Shown here piece by piece: positions 22,227-33,935 of a stretch of DNA of 64,000 bases (positions are counted from its first letter, which is position 1; each line of letters begins with the position of its first letter). Under the pieces are notes generated by a model, which saw only the letters and a program-made list of their open reading frames with translations, made no database searches and had not been told where the DNA came from. The DNA comes from Capsicum annuum (Eukaryota; Streptophyta; Magnoliopsida; Solanales; Solanaceae). The DNA is taken from the NCBI RefSeq assembly GCF_002878395.1, contig NC_061118.1:128050776-128114775 (forward strand), written 5' to 3'. Position numbers and translations under genes: made by a program.

Positions 22227-24648
22227 TGGAAAATATCCTAGCCTCTGGACCTTAGCAAATTTTCTTGCTTTCTGGTTTTTAGGAAAGATATGACTTAGGG
22301 GAATGATTCGTACACTTAGGTATGGATGGTATTCAGTCATAAGCTAACTACGGTTGGTTGGTGGAATGGATGATGTTACTAGAATGGGTACGATTTTGGT
22401 GGTACGAGTCATATCTGTAGAGATGGGTTATTCATTTACTTCACTTAACCTTAGACTTGGTAACAAAGAATGGATTTGAGTATGAGTGGCTCACCATGAA
22501 CTGTGAGCTAGGGTACGAGCTGTACCATGGACTCGTATAGTGGTTAGTATTCAATTCTCCTAAAATTCAATTAATCTAAGGGTATGGATCACGGGTACTA
22601 GTCGTACACTTGGATATGACTTAGGTTTGGGTGTTTTGTACCTTGGGCTACATTGGGTACAAGAAGGAAAGCCTAGGGTACGAGAGGTGGGTACCACTCA
22701 TATAGGATGGGTATGACTCGTAAGGGTCAGTCATACCCTATGATAGGAATTAAGTACAGTTTAAGTAAGGACAATCTGGACATTTCTCCACTTATCCTAA
22801 TGAGGTCCCATGGCTTATATTTCTCCAAAATCCTCACTAGAGTTCTTGTACAAGGAAAGCTAGGGTTTCATCTTAAGGTGATTTCTCTCAATCATCATCT
22901 TGGTTTAAGGTATGTTCTCTTTCATTGTTAGTTCAAACTAAACACATGTATTTTATATAATGTTTTCATGATTTGAATGTTGTATGATTTGGGGGTTTCG
23001 TTATAAATACTTGGTTATGGTTTTATCATGTTTTAATTATGCTTTTATATGCATTAATGGTGGTTTCGGATGATCGGTTGCATGGGAATGGTTGTTTGGT
23101 AATTGGCTTTGGTTTTGGAAATACTTTGCCCCCAATGTGTTTGATATAAAATGCCTATTACAATATTTTCACAATATTATTGGATTTTCAATGGAACTTA
23201 TGCATATTTTAAACTTGGTAATGAAACCCTAAATAATATGAATGGTTTAAATGGGTATGGAATGATTCGCTAAATAAACATACTTGTAGGTTACAATGGA
23301 ATCCCCCAAGTTAATATCGTAATAGATCCTTGTGGGGTATATTGGAATCCCCTAAGTTAATTAGATACTGGGGTCTACGGGTATATAGGAATCCCTTGAC
23401 CACAAAAAGGTTTGGCTAAGGACAACACTTTCAAGTTATAGTCGGTATGACAATACCACTACTAATGGCCATGGTTAATAATAAGGGAATAATAGTTTTG
23501 TTGGAAATTGGTTTTAATTAGGTAATAATGGCGGGGTGCGAAAACTAACCATGAAGAAGGGAGTTCAATGAATGAAAACTGTAAACTAATGTTTGCCGAC
23601 ATGAGAGATAGGACATGGTGACCCTTTTATGATACTATGAGATATACGGGAACCATCTAAGTACACTGTACATATGTATCATGGAGAGTGAGGGGTAAAT
23701 GGGAATCCCCGACTCTTATGGTATCTCTGGTTTTTGTGGCTACACATATCGTGGCCTATTTAAGGGGTTACACTAGACCTATATATCCCATAGGTGATTT
23801 TAGGATGGTTAAGGTTTACATATCCAGGTAAAAGGTTTTAAATATATGCTAAACTCGGTTTCTTTTTCCCACCATGGTTATATGTGTGTGTGTGTGTATG
23901 GATTGTGTGTATATGGATAGTTTTACTTGGTTTTCTTAAATGTCATTATTTTATCCCTATCCTGAATTAATGCTAGTGCTCACCCGTTAACCCATCATTG
24001 GGCGGTTGTATCCCCACGCAATGGAGGAACCAGTTGTTTTATTTCTCCTAGTTAGTATTCAGACATTCGAGGGTCAGCATATGATTAAAGTGGTGATCTT
24101 TTATCTTTCTGAAAGGCTCTATTTCATTGATGTTATTTCATACATTGTATTATTTATTGATATTAGTTTTTTCTATGATTGGGGACATGTCCTAACTGAA
24201 TTTTCATATTCTTTTTGTTAGAGGCTATTATGGAACTACTATGGGTTGGAATGGGTAGGATCGGTATAGGTGTCAGCCTTAGTATTGGCATTGGTATTGG
24301 GACTGACATCATTGAATAAGATTTCTCACTATTCCATTGTATTTCATTTTGGGATTGCATATTTAATTATTTATGGAACTTATTTGGTTATGGTCAAATT
24401 TATTGTTTTTGTTTTGTTTGGTATGGTAGGTCGATCGGTATAGGATGGTTGGACTCGATTAGGCCGGTTACAATCATCATCTTATCCCAGAGTCTTCATA
24501 TGAGCAGTTTCATATCTCATTATATGCACAAAATTAAGACAATTCATGGCAGGCGACTGGAGTTGGGTTGGGTAGCAGGGGTTGTCTCCGATCCCAATTG
24601 GACTTGCGACGCCCATTACGGTAAGGCCTCAGGTCAAGTCAAGTTAAG
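22227..24648 (+). repeat. E2 5' LTR
   Basis: It starts TGGAAAATATCCTAGCC (decayed TGAAACACCCTGG) and ends just before the primer site at 24650. It carries the telo-box CTAGGGTTT (22860), a (TG)n run (about 23883-23898) and the GGGATTG and GTCTTCATATGA modules near the end. Compared with the 3' LTR it lacks about 60 bases near 22827. No coding function is seen; short open frames inside are treated as chance. Confidence 0.82.
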
Positions 24649-24649
24649 T

Positions 24650-24666
24650 TAGTATCAGAGTAGGTT
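24650..24666 (+). other. E2 primer-binding site, initiator-Met tRNA type
   Basis: TTAGTATCAGAGTAGGT matches TGGTATCAGAGC with a few changes and follows the LTR end directly. The leader to 24857 is non-coding. Confidence 0.75.
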
Positions 24667-24857
24667 CATGGTCAATTGGGAGTCCACAAGCCGTGTTTAG
24701 TAGAGTCTCTTTGAGGGGTGTGTAGCGTGCCACACTTATAAGAGAGAGAGGCTATAGAGCATATAGGAATGTTTCACTTTCTTGGTATTTTGTTTTCAAG
24801 CTTAGAGTCAGAAACCTGGAATTCTTCCCTAATCCTTAGTTGTTCACTTTTCAGATC

Positions 24858-26110
24858 ATGCCACGATAATCTAGAAAATAAGGAAATTCTTTTGTCCCAT
24901 CTGAGGATAATGTTGATGGGGTGCATTCTACACCTAGAGCTCGCACTCGTTATCAGTGTTCTATCCCTGATTGTTCTAGAGTTCCCCCAGTTGATACTAT
25001 TCTTCCTGAACGTTAGGTGACTAATGCAGAATTTTCCCAGTCTATTCATATTATTGCTCAGTTGATTGCTACTCAGGCTGCGCGAGATGCATCTGGTGGG
25101 TTATCTATTGAGGCCACAGGGGTTGGCTAATTTATAAAGTTGAATCCTGCTACTTTTACTGGTGTGAAGCTGGAGGAGGATCCTCAGGGTTTCTTGGATG
25201 AAATGGAGAAAATCTTCAGGGTGATACAGGCCAAAAATATGGAAGGTATGAATTTTGTAGCTTTTCAGCTCAAGGATGTTGCGTACTAATGGTACAAGGA
25301 GAGGGATAGGGATAGAGGTAATATGGAGTAATTGTTCTTATGGGATGCTTTTCCTAATGCTTTTCTGGATTAATTCTTTCCTCAAAAGTTGAGGGAAGCG
25401 AAGATTGAGAATTTTGTGAATCTTAAGCAAGGAAAAATGTCTATCAAGAAATATACCTTAAAAGTTCATTAGCTGTCAAGGTATGCTCCTTATTTGGTGG
25501 CTGACATGAGGGAGAGGATGAGAAAGTTCTGTTCTAGGATATCTTGGGATTTGATCTTTGAAATTAAGACTTTATTGTTGATCAAGGATATGAATATTTT
25601 GATGTTTGTTGTGCACATGCATCAAGTGGTGGATGAAAAGAAGAAATAGGCAAAGTTTGGGGAAAGGCAAAGTAAGAGGAGTAGGTTCTCTAAGCAGGGT
25701 GGTGCTCAGCAGTAGGGCGGTTAGGATGGAGGTAAATGGCCAAAGAAGAAAAGAGGGAGTCTTGGTTCCTTTTCTACTACTAGTGATCTTTTCCTGAGGT
25801 AGTCGGGAGATAAGTATCCGCAAGGTGGTGATAATTTTTGGGTACATGGCATCCAATCTCAGGCAAGTGGGGGTCAGTCAGTTTTTACATGCCCTCCTTG
25901 CTGGTTCTGTGGTCATCTTTATCGGGGATATTGTAATTAAGGCAAGGATAAGTGTTTTAAATAAGGTTAGCCAGGCCATATTTTCAGAAATTATTCAGTC
26001 AAAAATGGTGCATCAGGAGCTATCAAAGTTTTGGTTGTTTCATCTTCTGCTCTTGTACATAGTAGTGTGGCTTCGGTGTCTGCTCCTACTTCTAGTACTA
26101 GGTAGGCCAA
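24858..26110 (+). pseudogene. E2 gag, degraded
   Basis: The ATG at 24858 begins MPR-stop-SRK, the usual short basic gag start. One reading frame, interrupted by single stops, can be followed for about 415 codons: IIAQLIATQAARDASGG (about 25050), LNPATFTGVKLEEDPQGF (about 25140), FVNLKQGKMSIKKYTLK (about 25415), FVVHMHQVVDEKKK (about 25603), and a knuckle region CPPCWFCGHLYRG with GKDKCFK-stop-G-stop-PGH (about 25887-25980). Order and spacing fit Tekay/Del-type Gag. Most stops can come from one C-to-T or G-to-A change. Confidence 0.82.
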
Positions 26111-26600
26111 AATAAGTTGTATACTCTTGCATCTCGATAGGAATTTGAGGTATCACCTGATGTCGTTACTGGTATGTTACAACTCTTTTCTCGTGACGTT
26201 TATTGTCAGCTTGATCTGGAGCCCACTCTTTATTATGTGATCCCATTCATGCCTGTGTGTTTTCGTTTTGATCCTAAGGTTGTCTCGAATTCTTTTTCTA
26301 TTCTTACCCCGGTAGGTGACTCGATTATTGCTAAAAAGTATTTATAGGAAGTGTGTGGTATCTGTTGGTAACAAGTAAACCTTGGTAGATCTATTTGAAC
26401 TGGATATGGTTGATTTTTATGTTATTCTATGGAGGGATTGGTTACACTTTTATTACATGCCCTTAGATTATCGTACCTGTAAGGTTGTCATTAAGTTCCC
26501 TAGTGAACCGGTTATAGAGTGGGAGGGTGGTTCCTTAGCTCCTAGGGGAAGGTTTATTTCTTATCTTAGAATACAGAGGTTAATCTCTAAATGTTATCTT
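26111..26600 (+). pseudogene. E2 protease (aspartic), degraded
   Basis: It begins with the usual SCILLHL/LYTLASR-type joint, then FSRDVYCQLDLEPTLYYV (about 26187-26240), where the active-site D-x-G has become DLE. PFSV-like sequence, PVGDSIIAKK, a frameshift and DMVDFYVILWRDWLHFY (26403-26453) follow. It ends with EPVIEWEGGSLAPRGRFIS. The missing Gly at the active site would abolish activity. Confidence 0.78.
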
Positions 26601-26639
26601 TATCGCTTATTCAAGGTTAAATATTCTAACTCGAAAGGT

Positions 26640-27795
26640 CCTTCTATACATTTAATTTTGATGGTGAATGATTTTCCTGAGGTTTTTTTGGATGATCTTC
26701 CTAGAATTCCTCTAGATAGGGAAATAGAGTTTGGTATTAATTTGGTTTAAGAAACTCGTCCAATATCTATTCCTCCTTATAGAATGGATCCAGCAGAGTT
26801 AAGAAAACTGAAGGAGCAACTTAAGGATCTTCTGGATAAGGGGCTTATTCTTCCTAGTGTATCCCCGTGGGGTGCACCAGTTTTGTTTATGCGTAAGGAA
26901 GATGGTTCCCTTCGGATGTGCATTGACTTTCGGTAGTTGAATAAGGTAACAACAGTCAAGAACAAGTATCCTCTTCCAAGGATAACTGACTTGCTTGATC
27001 AGTTGTAAGGTGCCAAGTTCTTCACTAAGCTTAGGGAGGAGGATATCCCTAAGACAAATTTTTGTACTCGATATGGGCACTTTGAATTCTTGTTGATGTC
27101 ATTTGTTTTGACTAATGTTCTGGTGGCATTTATGGACTTGATAAATAGGGTGTTTGGGAATTTCTTAGATCTCTTTGTCATTGTGTTTATTGATGACATT
27201 CTAGTTTATTCCAAAAGTGAGGTGGATCAAAATAATCTCCTCTGTATGGTATTGCAAACCTTAAAGGAACAACAATTGTTTGACATGTTCTCTAAATGAG
27301 AGTTTTGGTTGAACGCTCTGACTTTTCTTTATCATATTATTTATAGCGAGGGAATCATGCTTGATCCGTAAATGGTGGTTGCTGTCAAAAGGTGTCCTAT
27401 ACCCATTACTTCAATTAATATACTGAGCTTCTTGGGTTTTGCTGGGTATTATCGGCAGTTTATGGAAAGCTTTTCGACGATAGTTGCTCCTTTGACTAAT
27501 TTGACTTTGAAAATGGTATATTTTTCTTGGTCGGATGCTTGTGAAGGAAGTTTTGGTAAGTTTAAAGATAAGCTAACTTCGGCTCTGATTTTGATATTGC
27601 CTTTGATTTTGAAATTGCCTGAGGGCAGTGAGGGTTTTGTGGTTTATTATGATGCACCTAGGGTGGGACTTGGTTGTGTCTTGATGCAACATCGGAAGAT
27701 AATTGTCTCTGCTTCTAGAAAGTTGAAGGTAAATGAGAGGAATTATCCTACCCATGATTTAGAGCTGTTGGCAGTGGTTTTTTCTTTGAAAATCT
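26640..27795 (+). pseudogene. E2 reverse transcriptase and start of RNase H, degraded
   Basis: RT begins at the hinge DFPEVFLDDLPRIPLDREIE (26671-26730); [20 protein letters not shown] and [20 protein letters not shown] follow. Motif A (usually KIDL..GYHQ, with the first catalytic Asp) is missing through an in-frame deletion at about 27031, leaving TKLREEDIPKT. Motif C is intact: FIDDILVYSK with the Asp pair at 27192-27197. After EGIMLDP (about 27350) come [18 protein letters not shown] and the RNase H opening [22 protein letters not shown]-RNase H copies element RNA into DNA; this one cannot. Confidence 0.83.
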
Positions 27796-28080
27796 AGCGG
27801 TATTTGTTTAATGGAGTGCACGTAGACATCTTCTCAGATCATAAGAGTTTATAGTATGTGTTCATTCAGAAGAAGCTAAATCTCAGGCAAAGAAAATGGT
27901 TGGAGCTTCTCAAAGACTATGATATGAGTCTTTACTATCATCCAGGTAAAGCTAACATGGTTGCAGATGCTCTTAGCAGGTTGTCCATGGGGAGTTAGGC
28001 TCATTTTGAGATAGAAAAGCGGAAATTAGTAAAATATGTTCACCATTTAGCTAATTTGGGAGTTCATCCCTTGGACTTTG
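27796..28080 (+). pseudogene. E2 RNase H, C-terminal part
   Basis: After a stop the RNase H frame continues: HVDIFSDHKSL (about 27822), [20 protein letters not shown] (27887-27946), [14 protein letters not shown] (about 27946-27987). The Asp residues of SDHKSL and VADALSR, both conserved in gypsy RNase H, are present. Confidence 0.8.
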
Positions 28081-29181
28081 AATATTGTAGTATAATGGTA
28101 TAGGAAGTGGCTCAGTCGCCTCTTAGCGTAGAGATTCAAGAAAAGCAAGTGTTGGATCCTATATTGATTAAAATTAAGAGTAATATAGGTATGCTAAAGA
28201 TAATGGTGTTTGAGATCTGTGGTGATTGTAATTTACTGTACCAAGGGAAGTTGTGCATTCCTGATATAGACAGTTTGCGGCAAAGGATCTTGGCTAAGGC
28301 GCATAAATCATGCTATATTGTACATCCCAGGTCGACAAAGATATATTGGTGGAATGTTATTAAAAGGGACGTGGCTGATTTTGTAACCAAATACATGGTG
28401 TGTCATTGAGTAAAAGTTTTGCACATGAGGCCAGGTGGGTTTTATTAAGAAATTTATTTGCCTAAATAGAAATGGGAGGTAATAAATATGGATTTTGTTA
28501 TCGATTATCCTTTGAATATTGTCATCATGGATAGGATGACAAAGTCTGCTCTTTTTTATCCAGTGAGGACTACCTTTTCAATGGAGGACTATGCGAAGTT
28601 GTATCTTCAGGCAATTGGGAAGATGCATGGGGTACCTATTTTGACTATATCTGATCGTGGTATGTAGTTTTCATCTCATTTTTGTTGGTTTATTCTGAAG
28701 GTATTGGGTACTAAGGTGAGTTAGAGTACTACTTTTTATCCTCAGATGAATGGGGAGGTAGAATGAACTATTCGAATATTAGAGATATGCTTTGAGCATG
28801 TGTGATTGATTATGGTGGCAGTTGGGTTACGCATCTACCTTTGGTAGAGTTTTCTTACAATAATAGTTATTACTCTAATATTCGTATGACCCCTTTTGAG
28901 TCATTGTATGTTAGGAGGTGTAGATATCATTTGGTTGGTTTGAGCTCGATGAGGAGGATATATTTTATTCGAATTTGGTCTATAAGACCTTGGAAAAGGT
29001 AAAGGTGATTCGGGATAGGCTTAAGGCCGCCCAAAGTCGCCAAAAGTCCTATGCAAATGTAAGGAATATATACTTCAAGTTTAAGGTTGAGGATAAGGTG
29101 TTCCTAAAGGTATCTCCCATAAAAGGAGTAATGTCGTTTAGTACAAAGGGAAAGCTCAATCCCCGGTATATTGGTCCTTAA
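28081..29181 (+). pseudogene. E2 integrase, degraded
   Basis: The N-terminal HHCC region is at about 28290-28410: AHKSCYIVHPRSTKIYW and then KYMVCH, in which the first Cys has become Tyr. The core shows INMDFVI (about 28488), DRMTKSALFYPVRTTF, SDRGM (about 28650) and NGEVE (about 28748); all three acidic D, D and E positions can be recognised, although about ten codons after the first Asp are deleted and the frame shifts. The C-terminal part runs TLEKVKVIRDRLKAAQSRQK, SYANVRN, KGKLNPRYIGP. Integrase would insert the DNA copy into the genome. Confidence 0.8.
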
Positions 29182-29530
29182 GTGTTCTTGCAAAGGGTTG
29201 GTAATGTGGCTTATGAATTGGAGTTGCCTTCTTGTTTAAGCTCTATTCATTTGGTATTTCATGTATCCATGTTAAGAAAGTACATTAGTGATCCCACTTC
29301 GATTGTTCCTATGGAGGGGTTGGGTATCTCGAACTCTTTATCTTATGAAGAGGTCTCATTTGAGATCTCAGATAGGCAAGTTCGTCGATTGTGGACAAAG
29401 GTTGTGGATTCGATTAAGGTTCTATGGTTGAACCATAAGGTGGAAAAAGCTACATGGGAAGCCGAGCAGGACATGAAGTCTAAGTATCCTCATCTGTTTT
29501 CTGCTCCTAGAATTCGTGCAGAAGTATGTG
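29182..29530 (+). pseudogene. E2 chromodomain and pol end
   Basis: It continues the pol C-terminus in one open stretch: VGNVAYELELPSCLSSIHLV, FHVSMLRKYISDPTS, then SLSYEEVSFEISDRQVRRL and the chromodomain-like tail VLWLNHKVEKATWEAEQDMK, SKYPHLF (about 29419-29502). This tail marks the element as a chromovirus; in the family such domains guide integration to heterochromatin. It is followed by a 3' untranslated stretch (29531-29703). Confidence 0.83.
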
Positions 29531-29703
29531 TACTTCAACAAATCTTTTTTTTCTTATTTTTTGAGTTAGTTAATGGAGAGCATAATATATTTGCATCTTT
29601 GTTTTCAAACTTTTGATAAATATTAGGAATATATTTGATAATGCAAATGACTCATGGATGTGGTTACCCTTACCTTATTCGTTGTTCGTAGATGAATGTT
29701 CCT

Positions 29704-29715
29704 AGTGGGGGAGAT
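29704..29715 (+). other. E2 polypurine tract
   Basis: AGTGGGGGAGAT directly precedes the 3' LTR start TGAAACACCC. This is the expected plus-strand DNA primer site. Confidence 0.8.
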
Positions 29716-32206
29716 TGAAACACCCTGGTTTTTGGACCTTAGCAAATTTTCTTGTTTTTTGGTTTCAAGGCAAGATATGACTTCGGGGAATGATTTGGAA
29801 ACTTGGGTGCGGATGGTATTGTCCAGTCGTATGCTGACCAGTATTGTTTATGAGATGGATATAGTTACTGGAATAGGTACGATTTTGGTGGTACGATTCA
29901 TATATATGGATACGAGTTGTTTGGTTACTTCACTTAACCTTATACTTGGTAACTTAAGATTAGATTTAGCACGAGTGACTCACCATGATCCTTAAGCCAG
30001 GGAAGGAGTCATACCATGGAATCATATGGTGGTCAATGTTCAACCCTCCAAAATTTCTATTATGTCTGGGGTATAGATCTTGGGTACTAGTAGTACACTT
30101 GAATATGAGTTGGATTTGGGTGTGTCTTACCTTGGATAGTGTTGGGTCTAAGAGGGAAAGCCTAGGGTACGAGAACTGGGCACCACTCGTATAGGATAGG
30201 TATGACTCATAAGGGTTAGTCTTACCCTATGATGGGAATTAAGTGAAATTTAAGTGAGGGCAATTGGAACATTCCCCTACTTCTCCTAATTAGGTCCCAT
30301 AACTTATATTGCACTTGGAAGGTTATTTGCCCTCTATTCTACTCTTAAATACTTAGAAAACACTCTTAAATCCTCTCTAGAGTTCTTGGGAAAAGAATGA
30401 TAGGGTTTCATCTTAAGGAGTAAATTGGGACTTGTCTTGGTGATTTCTCTCCTTCATCATCTTGGTTTAAGGCATGTTCTCTTCCCTCATTGTTAGTTCC
30501 AACTAAAGGCATGGATTTTATACAATGTTTTCATAATTTGAATGTTATATGATTGTGGATTTTCAAATATGATTTAGGGGTTTTGTTATAAATGCTTTGT
30601 TATAGTTTTTCCATGTTTTAATTATGCTTTTATATGCATTAATGATGGTTTTGGATAATCAATTTCATGGGAATAGTTGTTTGGTAATTGGCTTTGGTTT
30701 TTGAAATACTATTCCCCTAATGTATTTAATAAAATGTCTATAAGAATGTTTTTACCATAATATTGGGTTTTCAATGGAACTTATGCATGTTTTAAACTTG
30801 GTAATGGAACACTAAATGATATGAATGGTTTAACTGGTTTTGGAATGATTTGACTTAATAAACATACTTGTGAGGTACAAGGAAATTCCCTAAGTTAATA
30901 TGGTAATTGATACTTATGGGGTACTTGGGAATCCCCAAGTTAATTAGATTGTGGGGTCAACGGTTTCATGGGAATTCCTTGACCACTAAAAGGTTTGGCT
31001 AAGGACAATACTTGAAAGTTATTATTAGTATGACGATACCACTACTAATAGCCTTTATTAATAATAAAGGAATAATTGTTTGGTTGGAAATTAATTTTAA
31101 TTGGGAAATAATGGCGGGGTGTAAAAGCTAACTGTGAAGATGGGAGTTCAATGAACAAATACTGGAAACTCATGTTTGCTGACATGAGGGGTAGGTTATG
31201 GAAACCTTTATATGATACTATGAGGTACACGAGAATTCTCTAACTCCACTATACATATGTATCATGGAGAGTAAGGGGTACATGGGAATCTTTGACTCTT
31301 ATGGTATCTTTGCAGCTACACATATCGGGGCCCATTTAGGGGTTACACTAGACCCATATAGCCTGTGGGTGGTTTTAGGAAGGTTAAGCATCACATACCC
31401 AGGTAAAAGGTTTTAAATGCATGCTAAACCAGGTTCCTTATCCTGGCATAGTTATATATATATATATGTATGGATTGTGTACATATAGATGGTCTTACTT
31501 GATTTTCTTAAATGGCATTATTTTATCCTTATCCTGAGTTTATGCTAGCATTTACCCGCTAAACCATCTTCAAACAGCTGTATCCCAAGCGATGTAGGAA
31601 TCAGCAGTTTTACTCATCCTGCTTAGTATTCAAACATTCAGGGGTCAACTTTGGATTGAATTTGTGAGCTTTCATATTTCTAAAATGCTCTATTTAATGG
31701 ATATTATTTCATACTTTGGATTATTTATGGATATTGGTTTTTTCTTTTGTTAGGGGCATGTCCTAATTGGATTTTCGTATACTCTTATTTAGAGTCTTTT
31801 GTGGAACTATTATTGGTTGGAATGGGTGAGATCGATATAGGTCTCAACCTTAGTATTTGTATTGGTATAGGGGTTTACATCATTGGACAAGATTTCTCGA
31901 TGTTCCATCATATTTCATTTTGGGATTATATATTTAATTATTTAGGGAACTTATTTTGTTGTGGTTGAATTATGGTTTTGGTTTGGTTTTGTATGGTTGG
32001 ATGGTCGGTATGAGATGGTTGGACTTTATTGGGTTGGTCACAGTCATGATCTTATCACAGAGTCTTCATATGAACTGTTACATTATTTTGTTATATGCTC
32101 GAAATTCAGCCAATTCAGGGCAGGTGGCTGGAGGTTGGGTTGGGCAGCAGGGGTGGTTTTCAGTCCCAATCGGACATAGGATGCCCATTACAATAAGTCC
32201 CTATCA
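29716..32206 (+). repeat. E2 3' LTR
   Basis: It starts TGAAACACCCTGGTTTTTGG and ends CTATCA at 32206, followed by the target duplication TATTA. It is colinear with the 5' LTR: telo-box at 30401, TA run at about 31453-31468, GATGCCCATTAC near the end (32180). This LTR keeps the clean opening that the 5' LTR has lost. Confidence 0.84.
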
Positions 32207-32211
32207 TATTA

Positions 32212-33250
32212 ATTGAAGATTAGGGAAGTGGATATCCCTAAGACTATTTTTTTAGCTTAGTATGGTCATTTTGAGTTCTTAGTTATATCTTTTGGTTTTA
32301 TTAATGCCCCGATGACATTTATTGATCTTATTAATTGGGTATTCCATCAGTTCTTGGATTTATTCATCATTGTATTAATTATTAATATTTTAGTGCACTT
32401 TACGAGTAAGGAAAATTATGCTGATCGCCTCTGCCTTATGTTTCAATCCTTGAAAGATCAATAGTTGTATGCAAAGTTCTCAAAGTGTAAGTTCTGTTTG
32501 AATGTTATGACCTTGACCTTGTGTTGCAAACCTTGAAAGATAAGCAGTTGTATATGAAGTTCTAAGAGTCTGGGTTTTTGTTGAATATTGTGACCTATCT
32601 AGGTCATGTTATTTCTAGTGAAGGGATCATGATGGATCCACAGAAAGTTGGGTAGTTAAGACATGGCCTAGACCCATGACTCCAATCGATATTCGGAGCT
32701 TCTTGGGTTTAGCCGAATATTATAGAAGGCTTGTGGATAGTTTCTCTTCCATTACAGGCTCGATTGACTAAGTTAACTCAGAAGAAGTTGAAGTTTATAT
32801 GGTCAGATACTTGTGAGGGTAGTTTTGAGATATTGAAGAATAAGTTGACTTCGGCCTTAATTTTGACTCTACCTAAAGGTACCGGTGGCTTTGTTGTTTA
32901 TTGTGATGCATCTCGTGTGGGATTGGGTTGTGTGTTAATGCATCATGGCAAGATGGTGGCATATGCTTCTGGGCAGTTAAAGGTGAATAAGAAGAACTAT
33001 CTGATGCATAATTTGGAATGGTTGGTTGTAGTATTGGATTTTAAGATTTGACATCACTATATGTATAGGGTTCGTGTTGATATCTTCTTAGACCATAAGA
33101 GTTTTTAGTATATGTTCTTTAAGAAAGACCTAAATCTCAAGCAGAGAAGATGGGTAGAGTTGCTCAAGAACTATGACATGAGTCTTCATTATCATCCAAG
33201 TAAGCTAATGTGGTTGTAGATGCTCTTAATAGGTTATCTATGGGAATCCT
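32212..33250 (+). pseudogene. H reverse transcriptase (rest) and RNase H
   Basis: It resumes in frame after the E2 insertion with LKIREVDIPKTIFLA, YGHFEFLVISFGFINAP and DLINWVFHQFLDLF. Motif C reads IINILVHF: both catalytic Asp are gone (Asn at 32384). A duplicated segment of about 83 bases follows (32439-32600). Then VTYLGHVISSEGIMMDPQK, an RNase H stretch open from 32731 to 33051 ([20 protein letters not shown]) and LDHKSF, RRWVELLKNYDMSLHYHPS. Frameshifts and stops separate these pieces. Confidence 0.8.
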
Positions 33251-33935
33251 ATCTCGTGTAAAAAAAGGAAAAATGAGAGTTGGTGAAGGATATTCAGCGA
33301 TTGGATAATCTTGGTATTCATCTCTTAGAACCTAAGGATTGTGGTGTTATGGTGCAAGAGGTGGTGAAGTCATCTTTTTGTGTCGAGGTGAAAGAAAAGC
33401 AGGTTTTGGATCATATCTTTAAGCTGATAAAGGGTGATGTTGGTCACTAGAAGGTGATAGATTTTCAGATTGGTGGTGATAATATCTTGAGGTACCAAGG
33501 TAGATTAAGTGTTTCTGATATGGATAGACTGCAAAAGAGAATCATTTTTCAAGCTCACGAGTTGAGGTATAATGTTCATCCTAGTGCGACAAAGATGTAA
33601 GATTACTTAAAAGAAATCTATCGGTGGAATAACATGAATAGTGATATGGCCAATTTTGTTGCTAAGTGCAATTTGTGTTAGCAAGTGAAGGTTGAGCACT
33701 TGAGTCCTAGTTGGTTGTCTCAAGAGATTGAAGTGATTAATATGGATTTCATTGCTGGCCTTCCACGGTCTCGCTATTAGTTTGATTCCATTTGGGTCAT
33801 CGTCGATAGGATGACCAAGTCTGCTTACTTCATGCTAGTGAGACTAACAATTTGACGGAGGGTTACTCTAAGCTCTTCATTGAGGAGATTGTAAATTTGA
33901 ATGGTGCTCCCATTTCCATCATATGTAATCAAGGA
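33251..33935 (+). pseudogene. H integrase, N-terminal half, truncated
   Basis: Spacer EVKEKQVLDHIFKLIKGD (about 33385), the zinc region with VHPSATKM (about 33570) and NFVAKCNLC (about 33650), then INMDFIAGLPRSR, DSIWVIVDRMTKSAYFMLVR (33783-33842). It stops at about 33935, shortly before the second catalytic Asp, where it joins the middle of another LTR through the shared bases GGACATTT. The rest of H is absent from this point on. Confidence 0.75.

Larger units (their letters stand above)
22227..32206 (+). mobile_element. Chromovirus E2 (Ty3/gypsy, Tekay/Del-like), nearly full length, nested in H
   Basis: The complete plan is visible: LTR, initiator-Met primer site, gag, protease, RT, RNase H, integrase, chromodomain, polypurine tract, LTR. 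Flanks are CATTA (22222-22226) and TATTA (32207-32211), and removing the element rejoins H in frame at the GYH codons of RT. The two LTRs differ by roughly 15% plus indels by eye, so the insertion is old. Frameshifts, stops and the loss of RT motif A make it non-functional. Confidence 0.88.

Noticed and set aside
25572..25856. Minus-strand open frame of 94 codons inside E2
   Set aside because: It overlaps recognisable gag codons on the plus strand and is a shadow.
24858..29530. Endogenous pararetrovirus
   Set aside because: Long LTRs, integrase and chromodomain are present and no movement protein is seen. This is a chromovirus retrotransposon.
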